Source: Candidatus Treponema caballi
GTDB taxonomy: Bacteria; Spirochaetota; Spirochaetia; Treponematales; Treponemataceae
Direction of reading: 5' to 3'
DNA length: 64,000 bases
NCBI GenBank assembly: GCA_018066285.1
Contig: JAGHRS010000019.1
Span: forward strand, 1 to 64,000
In this document: positions 9,072 through 20,507 of the stretch, piece by piece
How positions within the stretch are numbered: the first letter of the stretch is position 1
How the letters are laid out: the number at the start of each line of letters is the position of its first letter
Notes under the pieces: model-generated
What the model was told of the DNA's origin: nothing
Seen by the model: only the letters and a program-made list of their open reading frames with translations
The model's database searches: none
Made by a program: the position numbers and the translations under genes

Positions 9072-10010
9072 ATGATAGAAGTTGAACACGTTTCCCGTTC
9101 TTTCGGAACCTTCCGCGCAGTTGATGATATAAGCTTTTCCATTCAGACAGGCGAAATTGTAGGTCTTCTCGGACCTAATGGCGCTGGAAAAACCACAACG
9201 ATGCGGATGATTACCGGATTTCTTGAACGGTCATCCGGAACAATCAAGGTAGACGGCCGTGATATTTCAGAAGACCCTGTTGCCGCAAAGAGGAAGATTG
9301 GCTATATGCCGGAATCTGCTCCTCTGTACAGCGATATGATTGTTGCTGATTATCTTGCGTATGTTGCAGGGATGCAGCAGGTCGATCCTGCCGTAAAAGT
9401 TCCCCAGCTTGCAGAAGTCTGCGGATTAAAAGAGGTCATGCACAAGAATGTCGGCGACCTTTCCCGCGGATACCGCCAGCGCGTCGGCCTTGCGCACGCA
9501 CTTATGAACGATCCTGAAATCCTTATTCTTGATGAGCCGACAAGCGGACTTGATCCTAACCAGATTACAGAGGTTCGTGCTCTTATCAAGGAAATCGGTA
9601 AGACACGTACGGTCATCATTTCAACCCATATCCTTGGCGAAGTAGAAATGCTTTGCGACCGCATCATCATCATTGCACGCGGCAAGATAGCCGCTGATGC
9701 ACCGACTGCAGAGCTCAAGACCAGGTTCGGCAATAACGCCGTCGTCAACGTAAAGGCAGACGGATGCACGGGTGATGAACTTACTGCTGCCGTCAAGGCT
9801 GCTGTTGCTTTTGCCGGAGATGCGGTCAGTGTTACATCAGACGGAAATACTGTTGCAGTTGCTGTAAATGGCGATGTTGAAATCCGTCCGCAGATTGCAG
9901 AATCAATTGTAAAGAAAGGCTGGCGCCTGTATGAGCTCTCTCTGCAGAAAAACAGCCTTGAAGACATTTTCCATGCACTTACAACAGATACTGAGGAGGT
10001 TTCAGCATGA
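9072..10010 (+). CDS. ABC transporter ATP-binding protein, GldA-like
   Basis: Codes for 312 residues. Walker A is GPNGAGKTT (about residues 37-45), the signature is LSRGYRQRVGLAHAL and Walker B is ILILDEPTSGLDPNQ. The C-terminal ~90 residues form the extra domain of the GldA/CcmA-type ATPases. GGAGG precedes the ATG. It is the first gene of a four-gene set with a permease, a GldG-like protein and a DUF4340 protein. In Bacteroidetes GldA/F/G support gliding; in non-gliding bacteria the role of the homologues is unsettled. Confidence 0.88.
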   Translation: MIEVEHVSRSFGTFRAVDDISFSIQTGEIVGLLGPNGAGKTTTMRMITGFLERSSGTIKVDGRDISEDPVAAKRKIGYMPESAPLYSDMIVADYLAYVAGMQQVDPAVKVPQLAEVCGLKEVMHKNVGDLSRGYRQRVGLAHALMNDPEILILDEPTSGLDPNQITEVRALIKEIGKTRTVIISTHILGEVEMLCDRIIIIARGKIAADAPTAELKTRFGNNAVVNVKADGCTGDELTAAVKAAVAFAGDAVSVTSDGNTVAVAVNGDVEIRPQIAESIVKKGWRLYELSLQKNSLEDIFHALTTDTEEVSA

Positions 10011-10735
10011 GTTCTCCAAGAAAACATGCCGCTGTTGGCGTAATGGTAAAGCGCGAACTTGGTGCATGGTTCAATTCGTTTATCGTCTGGCTTGTAACTT
10101 CCCTTTTCATCCTGATTACAGGCTTTATGTTCTTCAGCACGTTCTTCCTTGCTAACGAGGCAGATCTGCGCTATTTCTTCGAACTGCTCCCGGTTCTGTT
10201 CGCTTTCTTCATTCCTGCAATCACCATGCGTGTCTTTGCTGAGGAAAGCAGATCAGGCAGCCTTGAGACGCTTCTGACTCTGCCTGTTTCAGCAGGAGAT
10301 GCAGTCGCCGGAAAGTACCTTGCATCCCTTATTTCATGCGCGGCACTTCTTGTACCTTCGCTTTTCTACGTGCTTGTCTGCTGTATTTTCGGCTCTCCTG
10401 ATGCGGGCCCGATCATCGGCGGCTATCTTGGTGCGCTGCTGCTTGCGGCTGCGTTCTGTGCCATCGGACTGTTCGCTTCTGCAATCAGCAAGAACCAGAT
10501 AGTTGCGTTCTTCGTAGCATTTGCAATCTGCATAGTGCTTGCCATGATTGATCAGTTTGCAATCATTCTGCCGGCCCGTCTTGCTGATTTCCTGACATTC
10601 TTCTCTGCAGGTTCTCATTTCTCATCAGTTTCAAAGGGAATCATCGACAGCCGTGATGTCATCTATTTCCTGAGCGTAATCTGTATTTTCCTTGGCTTTA
10701 CCGTCAAGGCTGTTAAAACAAGGAGGAACGCATAA
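10007..10735 (+). CDS. ABC transporter permease, GldF-like
   Basis: Codes for 242 residues with about six membrane helices (first near 25-45, then 60-80, 100-128, 138-158, 165-188, 218-236). The motif FAEESRSGSLETLLTLPVSAGDAVAGKYL is the cytoplasmic coupling region typical of ABC-2 type permeases of the GldF family. It overlaps the ATPase gene by 4 bp and its stop overlaps the next start. It should form the membrane channel with the GldA-like ATPase. Confidence 0.85.
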   Translation: MSSPRKHAAVGVMVKRELGAWFNSFIVWLVTSLFILITGFMFFSTFFLANEADLRYFFELLPVLFAFFIPAITMRVFAEESRSGSLETLLTLPVSAGDAVAGKYLASLISCAALLVPSLFYVLVCCIFGSPDAGPIIGGYLGALLLAAAFCAIGLFASAISKNQIVAFFVAFAICIVLAMIDQFAIILPARLADFLTFFSAGSHFSSVSKGIIDSRDVIYFLSVICIFLGFTVKAVKTRRNA

Positions 10736-12816
10736 TGAAAAAGTTCCTTGCATGGCTTAAAAGTCCCAAAAGCGATTTTGCTCTTTTCATCATTGTCCTC
10801 ATTCTGCTGAATCTTGTAGGACAACGTGCATTTTTCAGATTCGACCTTACATCATCCCGTTCTTATTCCCTTTCAGAGGCAAGTAAACAGGTTGTTCAGT
10901 CTCTTGACCAGCCACTTACTGTGAAGGTGTTCTTTTCTGATAATCTTCCATCTCCCTACAACACGGTAGATCAGTATCTTGAAGACCTTCTTGTTGAATA
11001 TAAGGGAAACTCAAATCATAAGTTCTCCTATGAGTGCTTTGATATGAGCAAGCCGGAAAATGAGGAAATTGCCGAAGAGTATGGAATCACCCAGTACCAG
11101 GTACAGGAAGTAAGCAATAACGAAGTAGGCATCAGGGCTGTTTACATGGGCCTGGTCCTTATTTACAGCGACCGCATTGAGATTGTTGATCCTGTCCAGA
11201 CAACAGATGGTCTTGAGTACAAACTGACTACGGCAATCTCCAATATGGTTTCTACGACAAATACGCTTGCAGGCCTTAAAGACAGAGTTCAGATGACACT
11301 GTACATCTCATCCCGCCTGTCAGAATTCGGCATTCAGGGATTTGATCAAGTAGAAAAAGCTGTCATGGATGCATACTATAAGGTAAATGAAAAGAATCTT
11401 GACAGAATCGAATATGACAGAGTATATCCTGAATCTTCCGAGATTTCTGCTCTTGCAGAAAAATATGGTCTGCAGTCTCTCAGTGTCAGAAATCAGGATG
11501 GCTCCATAACCAACTGCGCTCTTGGTCTTGTTCTTGAACATGGTGGTGTTTCAAAGACAATTCCTATCCAGATAAGCCAGTCTTTCTTCGGTTATGCTGT
11601 TGAAGGTCTTGATACACTTGAAACGACGATTTCAGACAGCCTCAGAAGCCTTGTGTCACGTTCACTTGAAATCGGTTACATTACAGGACACGATGAAAAC
11701 GGTCTTGATGACCAGCAGACAGCACATGGCGCCGCGTTCCTGCCGGGTCTTGTAAGTGACACGTATTCGCTTACTCAGATCAACCTTGCGGAAGAAAACA
11801 TTCCTGGACGCATTTCTGCCATCATCATCAACGGACCGAAGAGTTCCTTCTCTGATGATGAACTGTATAAGATTGACCAGTTCCTGATGCGCGGTGGAAA
11901 CGTCATGTTCTTTATTGATCCGTTCACAGAAGAAGCTGACTATTCGCTGTACAACTATACAGGACAGGTTACCACAGCATACAAGCCTCTCAGTACCGGA
12001 CTTGAAAAGCTGCTTGATGCCTATGGCGTCTCTCTGGGCAGCAATTACGTCATGGATGAGGAATGTTATTCTCAGGCAAACCAGCAGTATGGAAAGCTCA
12101 GCCTGTACTGGATTCCGATCATCCGCGACAGCAATATCAATCAGGAACATCAGATTTCAAAGAACCTTGGAAATCTTGTATACCTGCAGACTGGTAACGT
12201 AAACATTCTGCCGTCAGTGACAGCTGATGCAACTGTTCTTCTGAAATCTTCTCCCAAAGCCTGGACACAGAGCGAGGCAATCATGCTCAATCCGCTGTAT
12301 ATGGATCCGGCAGAAGAAGAGCAGCAGGAAAACATAGCTGTCATTCTTGAAGGCTCTTTCAGGAGCGCTTTCGATGGCAATCCTGCCGCAGCTGCTGAAA
12401 ACGGAGATGTTACTGCTTCTGACTATCTGGCTTCGAGCATTCAGCCTGGAAAGGTGTTTGTTACAGGAACGTCCTATATTACTTCAATCCAGCTGATTGA
12501 TGAGGACTGTACGCAGCCTGTTTCCGTGTTTGTCCGTAACGTCATTGATTACATGAATAACGCCGGTGATTTGTGCCTGATGAGATCAAAAGGCCTTTCA
12601 GTCAACTCTCTGACCGTCAACAACCAGAAGGCTGCAACATTCTGGCAGCTGTTCTGTCAGTACGGTCTTGTTGTTGTCGCCCTTATAATTGCATTTGTTT
12701 TGTGGCGCATCAGGCTTGCACGCCGCCGTCAGATCCGCCTTATGTACGATCCGGATGACAGCCGCGAAGAAGAAAACATTCAGAAAACTGTTACTGATGA
12801 GGAAGGTACAAAATGA
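10735..12816 (+). CDS. GldG-like ABC auxiliary membrane protein
   Basis: Codes for 693 residues. One helix near residues 15-33 anchors the N-terminus and another near 640-660 precedes a basic tail (RIRLARRRQ). Between them lies a large extracytoplasmic region of the ABC_transp_aux type found in GldG, including IIINGPKSSFSDDELYKIDQ and RGGNVMFFIDP. It probably works with the GldA/GldF-like pair. Start and stop overlap neighbours (TAATG and ATGA), so translation is likely coupled. Cargo and role are unknown. Confidence 0.8.
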   Translation: MKKFLAWLKSPKSDFALFIIVLILLNLVGQRAFFRFDLTSSRSYSLSEASKQVVQSLDQPLTVKVFFSDNLPSPYNTVDQYLEDLLVEYKGNSNHKFSYECFDMSKPENEEIAEEYGITQYQVQEVSNNEVGIRAVYMGLVLIYSDRIEIVDPVQTTDGLEYKLTTAISNMVSTTNTLAGLKDRVQMTLYISSRLSEFGIQGFDQVEKAVMDAYYKVNEKNLDRIEYDRVYPESSEISALAEKYGLQSLSVRNQDGSITNCALGLVLEHGGVSKTIPIQISQSFFGYAVEGLDTLETTISDSLRSLVSRSLEIGYITGHDENGLDDQQTAHGAAFLPGLVSDTYSLTQINLAEENIPGRISAIIINGPKSSFSDDELYKIDQFLMRGGNVMFFIDPFTEEADYSLYNYTGQVTTAYKPLSTGLEKLLDAYGVSLGSNYVMDEECYSQANQQYGKLSLYWIPIIRDSNINQEHQISKNLGNLVYLQTGNVNILPSVTADATVLLKSSPKAWTQSEAIMLNPLYMDPAEEEQQENIAVILEGSFRSAFDGNPAAAAENGDVTASDYLASSIQPGKVFVTGTSYITSIQLIDEDCTQPVSVFVRNVIDYMNNAGDLCLMRSKGLSVNSLTVNNQKAATFWQLFCQYGLVVVALIIAFVLWRIRLARRRQIRLMYDPDDSREEENIQKTVTDEEGTK

Positions 12817-13718
12817 AAGCTAGAAAAATAGTTCTTTTAAGTCTTATTGCCATTCTTTTGTGCGTATATATTGTTCAGATTGCTTCTGTAAACAGAGGTT
12901 CCGTAAAGCAGGTTACCCTGTCTGATGAGCCGGATAAGTTTATTCTTGAGTCTGCCGTAAACGGAAAGGTTGTTCTTTCTAAGAAGGATGGCGTCTGGTA
13001 CCTTGGTGAAAACCAGCAGTATGAGACTCTTGAGAGTGAAGTAAACATTCTGATTAATGCAATGAGCAGTTATTCTATCCTGCAGACTGTTTCAAAGGGT
13101 GGTGATGAAATCCTGTACGGTCTTGATGATGAGTCAAAGATCTCTGTCTCCGCGTATCTTGGAGATACTGTCCTCTGTGCATTTGATGTAGGAAAAGATG
13201 CTTCGTCAGTCCGCCAGTCATATATCCGCAGGGCTGATTCATCTGATATCCTGCTTGTTTCAGACTCATTCAACAGCGTATTCAATATCACTCCGGATGA
13301 TGTCCGTGTCAGAACCGTTTACTCATGCGATTCCAATACAATTAAACAGGCGTTTCTTATTACAAAAGATGTTGGTGTAATTCAGATGGTCTGTAATGAG
13401 GAAGGTGAATGGGGTGGATTCATTAACGGTGAATATCAGGAAAACATGACAAGTGACGGTATTGAATCATGGATTGCCTCCATTTCAATCCTGAACTCAG
13501 CTGGCTGGCTGCCGGACGACTATCAGCCATCTGCAGATGCTGTCGGCGTCATCATGTTCCAGATGGAAGACGGTACTTCCATTACTGACTCAATCTATCC
13601 TGTTGAAGGCGAGGAAGGACGCTATATTGGTCAAAGCTCTGTATGTCCGTATGCATTCTACATGTCTGAATACACCGTTGGAAAATTCCTTCGCTCTGCA
13701 GACGACTTCTCTGAATAA
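12813..13718 (+). CDS. DUF4340 domain-containing membrane-anchored protein
   Basis: Codes for 301 residues. A single N-terminal helix (about 6-25) is followed by an extracytoplasmic beta-rich region; the segment VVLSKKDGVWYLGENQQYETLESEV matches the DUF4340 pattern commonly encoded directly after GldG homologues. It is last in the operon, overlapping the GldG-like gene by 4 bp. It probably belongs to the same envelope complex. No catalytic residues were recognised. Confidence 0.75.
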   Translation: MKARKIVLLSLIAILLCVYIVQIASVNRGSVKQVTLSDEPDKFILESAVNGKVVLSKKDGVWYLGENQQYETLESEVNILINAMSSYSILQTVSKGGDEILYGLDDESKISVSAYLGDTVLCAFDVGKDASSVRQSYIRRADSSDILLVSDSFNSVFNITPDDVRVRTVYSCDSNTIKQAFLITKDVGVIQMVCNEEGEWGGFINGEYQENMTSDGIESWIASISILNSAGWLPDDYQPSADAVGVIMFQMEDGTSITDSIYPVEGEEGRYIGQSSVCPYAFYMSEYTVGKFLRSADDFSE

Positions 13719-13747
13719 TCGACTTTCATTCTCTTATCCTGTATACT
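13719..13747 (+). promoter_or_regulatory. Putative leaderless promoter of the first MATE gene
   Basis: TCGACT, 17 bp, TATACT, then 6 nt to the ATG at 13754, starting directly after the DUF4340 stop codon. There is no ribosome-binding site. Confidence 0.55.
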
Positions 13748-13753
13748 TACCAT

Positions 13754-15097
13754 ATGCAGGATAAGACTGATTTTTCTACCGGGTCTGTCTGGAAACGCAT
13801 TCTTGAAATGTCTGTTCCCCTGACAGCAGCCCAGTTCATAAATCTCCTTTACAACATAGTAGACCGCATATACATAGCCCGCATTCCTGAAACGGGAACG
13901 CTCGCATTGACCGGAGTCGGTCTCTGCTTTCCCATAATCCTTCTCATAACAGGTTTTTCCCGGCTTTTCGGAACTGGTGGATCACCGCTCTGTTCAATAG
14001 AACTTGGAAAAAACAATAGGGATGAAGCTGAGCACATAATGCAGACTTCCTTTGTCCTGCTGACCGGAGCCGCCGTCCTCATTATCGCTGCCGGCTACAT
14101 CTTCATGAAGCCGTTTCTCATGACATTCGGTGCAAGTGAGGCAACATACGGATTTGCTTCGGACTATCTTTCAATTTATCTGCTTGGTACGGTATTCGTC
14201 ATGTACAATACCGGCATCAACTGTTACATCACCTGTCAGGGGTATGCGAAAACGGGAATGATGACTGTCGTTATAGGAGCTGTAATGAACATCATCCTCG
14301 ATCCCGTGTTCATTTTCGTTCTCGGCCTTGGTGTCCGCGGCGCTGCAATTGCTACTGTCATTTCTCAAGGTGTTTCCTCTGTCTGGATGCTTGTTTTCCT
14401 TACAGGAAAAAAGACACAGATAAGACTGCAGTTTTCATCATTCAGATTCAGTTTCAAGACTGCTTTCAGAATCATGAGCCTTGGCTTTTCCAGTTTCATC
14501 ATGTCGTGTACGTCCAGTCTTGTTCAGCTCGTCTGCAATACCTGCCTGTCCCAGTATGGCGGCGACATTTACATAAGTGCAATGACAATCCTTATGTCGG
14601 TACGGGAACTGTGCTGCGTTCCGTCACAGGGAGTCAGCGATGGTACAATTCCTGTCATCAGTTACAATTACGGCCAGAAAAACTTCAAGCGTGTGAAATC
14701 ATCAATCCGGTTCATGTCCGTTTCCATGATTGTCTATATGTTTGCTGCCTGGCTGCTTCTTATCCTGTTCCCACGTTTTTTCATAAGCATATTCAGCAAT
14801 GATCCCGTTCTTACGGAAATAACCGTTCAATCGTTGAAGATTTATTTCTTCGGTTTTGGATTCATGGCACTGCAGTTTGCCGGCCAGACTGTGTTCCTTG
14901 CAATGAACAAACCTGTCAGGGCTATCATCTTTTCGTTACTCAGAAAGGCTGTCATTGTCGTTCCCCTGACACTTATTCTGCCACATTTTGTGGAGCCTGC
15001 CGTTAATGGTGTTTTCCTTGCTGAACCTGTATCCAATTTCATCGGAGCAACAGCCTGTTTTGTAACCATGCTCTGTACAATTTTCGCAGAATTGTAA
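13754..15097 (+). CDS. MATE family efflux transporter
   Basis: Codes for 447 residues with about twelve membrane helices in two homologous halves. The opening WKRILEMSVPLTAAQFINLLYNIVD and the phrase GTGGSPLCSIELGKNN are typical of the MATE/PfoR-like branch of multidrug and toxin exporters, which expel organic cations using sodium or proton gradients. The internal GYAKTGMMTVVIGAVMNIILDPVFIF marks the half-repeat. The ATG at 13754 lacks a Shine-Dalgarno site and lies 6 nt after a TATACT box. The substrate cannot be predicted. Confidence 0.88.
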   Translation: MQDKTDFSTGSVWKRILEMSVPLTAAQFINLLYNIVDRIYIARIPETGTLALTGVGLCFPIILLITGFSRLFGTGGSPLCSIELGKNNRDEAEHIMQTSFVLLTGAAVLIIAAGYIFMKPFLMTFGASEATYGFASDYLSIYLLGTVFVMYNTGINCYITCQGYAKTGMMTVVIGAVMNIILDPVFIFVLGLGVRGAAIATVISQGVSSVWMLVFLTGKKTQIRLQFSSFRFSFKTAFRIMSLGFSSFIMSCTSSLVQLVCNTCLSQYGGDIYISAMTILMSVRELCCVPSQGVSDGTIPVISYNYGQKNFKRVKSSIRFMSVSMIVYMFAAWLLLILFPRFFISIFSNDPVLTEITVQSLKIYFFGFGFMALQFAGQTVFLAMNKPVRAIIFSLLRKAVIVVPLTLILPHFVEPAVNGVFLAEPVSNFIGATACFVTMLCTIFAEL

Positions 15098-15125
15098 TCT
15101 TTTCCTTGTTTGGTTGCCTTTTTTC

Positions 15126-15154
15126 TTGTTAGGACGGATAAGAAATGATATAAT
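15126..15154 (+). promoter_or_regulatory. Strong putative leaderless promoter of the hybrid kinase
   Basis: TTGTTA, 17 bp and a consensus TATAAT. The ATG at 15162 is 7 nt downstream, so the predicted +1 is 1 nt from, or on, the start codon. Confidence 0.65.
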
Positions 15155-15161
15155 CTTTAAT

Positions 15162-16307
15162 ATGAAGGAAAATGATATTATTTCAAGGGTAAGTCATGAG
15201 CTCAGAACGCCACTTACCTCAATTATGGGATTAAATCAGATAATTCATGAGAATCCCACAGATGAAGCATGTGTAGCAGATTGCTCCAAGAAAATTGCTA
15301 CAGCTTCGGAATTTTTACTTTCTCTTGTTAACAATATCATCACTCTTGAAGAATTTGAGGGTGGAAAGGCTGTTCTTGATCAAAGCCAGTTTAATCTGCG
15401 CAAGATGATTGCGTCTGTCGTAACGGTCTATGAATCAGCTTCTGAGAACGAAGGGCTGAATTTCTCCTATACAGAGTCTGAAAACTTCCCTGAGTATGTC
15501 CAGGGTGATAAGAACAAGCTTTCACTTATTATCAACAATATTCTTTCAAATGCTGTCCGCTTCAATAAGAGAGGCGGTCATATCGACTTTACTGCTGAAG
15601 ATATGACAGGACAGGGTGTTGAGCGTACATTCCGCTTTGCAGTTTCCGATTCCGGAATTGGTATTTCAGAAGAAATGCTGCCGCATCTGTTCTCAAAGTA
15701 CGAAACTGCGGATGCAGCTCCGGAATATCAGACGCTTGGTGGAGCCGGTGTTGGCCTTACCGTTGCCAATGAAGCAATCAAGCTTATGGGCAGCAGCATT
15801 CATGTACGCAGCACGGAAGGCGCAGGAAGTACTTTCTGGTTTGATGTTACTCTGCCTGTTGTTGATGCAGAGGAAATCAAGCCTGTAGACAGCCAGCATG
15901 ACCTTGAGGGAAAAACAATCCTTGTTGCAGAAGACAACATGGTTAACTCACATATTGTACGCCATCTGCTTGAATCATTCGGCTGTATTGTAGAGACAGC
16001 TACGAACGGAAAAGATGCACTTGCTCTGTTCTCCGCTTCTGAGCCGTATCACTATGATGCAATCATCATGGATATCCGCATGCCGGTAATGGATGGTCTT
16101 GAAGCTACAAAGAAGATTCGTGCACTTGGTGGAGAAGGCTGCTACAGCCCGGATGCTCTGGAGATTCCAATTATTGCACTTACAGCAAATGCACTTGATG
16201 AAGACAGAAAGGAAACAATGGAAGCTGGCATGAACGCGCACCTTACAAAGCCGATTGATGCTGCTGAACTGTTTACTGTTCTGGCCGCATACATGCGCAA
16301 AGACTGA
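15162..16307 (+). CDS. Hybrid histidine kinase without a sensor domain
   Basis: Codes for 381 residues from ATG 15162. The phosphoacceptor helix begins at once: SHELRTPL is at residues 11-18. HATPase_c follows (N-box LIINNILSNAVRF, G-boxes DSGIGISEEML and GGAGVGLTVANE), then a receiver domain from about residue 250 with acceptor Asp in AIIMDIRMPVMDG. There is no membrane segment or sensor domain, so input must come through a partner or from cytoplasmic signals. A farther upstream TTG start would place translation upstream of the promoter. The lone Hpt protein at 50580-50933 could be a relay partner (inference). Confidence 0.85.
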   Translation: MKENDIISRVSHELRTPLTSIMGLNQIIHENPTDEACVADCSKKIATASEFLLSLVNNIITLEEFEGGKAVLDQSQFNLRKMIASVVTVYESASENEGLNFSYTESENFPEYVQGDKNKLSLIINNILSNAVRFNKRGGHIDFTAEDMTGQGVERTFRFAVSDSGIGISEEMLPHLFSKYETADAAPEYQTLGGAGVGLTVANEAIKLMGSSIHVRSTEGAGSTFWFDVTLPVVDAEEIKPVDSQHDLEGKTILVAEDNMVNSHIVRHLLESFGCIVETATNGKDALALFSASEPYHYDAIIMDIRMPVMDGLEATKKIRALGGEGCYSPDALEIPIIALTANALDEDRKETMEAGMNAHLTKPIDAAELFTVLAAYMRKD

Positions 16308-16341
16308 TGTGAACGTTCAGTTTTTACAAAGCGTTTACTGA

Positions 16342-16387
16342 AAGACAAAAAAAAGACACAACATATGTTGTGTCTTTTTTTTGTCTT
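16342..16387. terminator. 46-bp perfect palindrome, bidirectional terminator
   Basis: Two 23-nt arms are exact reverse complements around the centre between 16364 and 16365. The inner stem AGACACAACAT/ATGTTGTGTCT is flanked by eight A and eight T, so it can terminate the kinase gene on plus and cheX on minus. The outer AAGAC/GTCTT also pairs. Confidence 0.9.
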
Positions 16388-16401
16388 CTTGTCTTGTACC
16401 G

Positions 16402-16860
16402 TTACTTGAAGCAGACGTCTACTTCAAACGGTCCGTATTTCGTTGAAAACGGAATTGCAATGACAGGGAAACCCGTCGGCCAGGAGATGACGTGATCTTT
16501 TCCTGAAATAGTTACTGGCGGCGAAATGTCCAGATTAACATGAGTCAGTGCGGATACCGCATTTCCTGAAATGATGTTTGTAAACTCACTTACAAGTCCT
16601 TTCGCCATTTCGTCCTGTTCTTCGGGTTTACACGCCATCCCGGCAAGTTCCAGCATTTTAAGCGAAAGAATCCTGTGCAGTCTGAAGGCAACGACACCAC
16701 TGCAGTCACCTGTTACACCCAGAATACCGGATACTTCCCATGGATGTCCCTGAACTCCTTTGAGGATATAGGGTTCCTTGTTTGTTGCTTCAATGCCGAA
16801 CATTGTCTGGAATGCATTCATTCCAGCCGTAAGAAACTCATTGATGATTTTAACGTCCAT
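16402..16860 (-). CDS. cheX: Chemotaxis phosphatase CheX
   Basis: Codes for 152 residues, the normal length. The helix SEFTNIISGNAVSAL contains the E-x-x-N dephosphorylation motif of the CheC/CheX family, which removes phosphate from CheY-P. The VTGDCSGVVAFRL strand region also fits. Spirochaetes use CheX as the main CheY-P phosphatase. It converges on the hybrid kinase and shares a bidirectional terminator with it. The ATG follows TAAAAT by 6 nt without ribosome-binding site. Confidence 0.85.
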   Translation of the reverse strand: MDVKIINEFLTAGMNAFQTMFGIEATNKEPYILKGVQGHPWEVSGILGVTGDCSGVVAFRLHRILSLKMLELAGMACKPEEQDEMAKGLVSEFTNIISGNAVSALTHVNLDISPPVTISGKDHVISWPTGFPVIAIPFSTKYGPFEVDVCFK

Positions 16861-16866
16861 ATAACA

Positions 16867-16896
16867 ATTTTATCATTGAAACGAAATGGCCGTAAA
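16867..16896 (-). promoter_or_regulatory. Putative leaderless promoter of cheX
   Basis: Minus strand: TTTACG, 18 bp, TAAAAT, then 6 nt to ATG at 16860. Confidence 0.5.
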
Positions 16897-16951
16897 GGAA
16901 AACCAGAAAAGTGTTTTTTTAATGATTTTTTTTCTTTTTTTGTGGAAGATA

Positions 16952-16980
16952 TTGCAAGTTACTTTCATTTTCATTAATAT
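16952..16980 (+). promoter_or_regulatory. Putative promoter of the carB leader
   Basis: TTGCAA, exactly 17 bp, TAATAT. The predicted start near 16987 gives a carB leader of about 163 nt. Confidence 0.55.
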
Positions 16981-16990
16981 GTTTCTTGGT

Positions 16991-17071
16991 ATGAAAACAA
17001 TAGGTATCTTAGGAAAATTAAAGAAAATCGTAGAACCTGTTGCTATTATTGTCCGTAATTTTCAAGACTGA
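16991..17071 (+). CDS. Possible 26-residue leader peptide of carB
   Basis: A small ORF with ATG at 16991, about 4 nt after the predicted start site, ending in TGA at 17069-17071. It begins MKTIGILGKLKKIVEPV. The stop codon lies inside the left arm of the terminator at 17064-17092, so a ribosome finishing it would cover that arm and block the hairpin. No runs of diagnostic codons are seen. Translation and regulatory role are inference; it may be non-coding leader RNA. Confidence 0.35.
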   Translation: MKTIGILGKLKKIVEPVAIIVRNFQD

Positions 17072-17099
17072 ATTCCTCCGGGTGTTCAGTCTTTTTTTT
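17064..17099 (+). terminator. Intrinsic terminator (possible attenuator) upstream of carB
   Basis: AAGACTGAA (17064-17072) pairs with TTCAGTCTT (17085-17093), a 9-bp stem with a 12-nt loop and a T-run through 17099. It lies between the leader promoter and carB, the position of an attenuator. Confidence 0.8.
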
Positions 17100-17104
17100 A
17101 TAGT

Positions 17105-17127
17105 CATGCTGAACTCGTTTCAGCATG
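17105..17127. repeat. REP-like hairpin before carB
   Basis: CATGCTGAA and TTCAGCATG form a 9-bp perfect stem around CTCGT. It resembles palindromic repeats that I recall being common between genes in several phyla. It lies 10 nt before the carB ribosome-binding site. Confidence 0.6.
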
Positions 17128-17149
17128 CTAAACTGATGAGGAGAAAAAT

Positions 17150-20398
<3,249 letters not shown>

Positions 20399-20406
20399 TT
20401 ATTTTG

Positions 20407-20440
20407 AGCCCGCTGGATTTTTTGGTCTGGCGGGCTTTTG
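20407..20440 (+). terminator. Terminator after carB
   Basis: AGCCCGC (20407-20413) pairs with GCGGGCT (20430-20436), with inner GA/TC pairs, followed by TTTT. Confidence 0.8.
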
Positions 20441-20471
20441 TTTATCCGTAACGCCATCCGCATTTTCTCCG

Positions 20472-20501
20472 TTTCATACTGATACACTCTTGTGTTATAC
20501 T
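20472..20501 (+). promoter_or_regulatory. Putative leaderless promoter of the CPBP protease gene
   Basis: TTTCAT (weak -35), 18 bp, TATACT at 20496-20501, then 6 nt to ATG 20508. No ribosome-binding site. Confidence 0.5.
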
Positions 20502-20507
20502 TATATC

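Noticed and set aside
9350-10027. 225-codon minus-strand ORF opposite the GldA-like gene
   Set aside because: Low-complexity translation; the plus strand has all ABC motifs.
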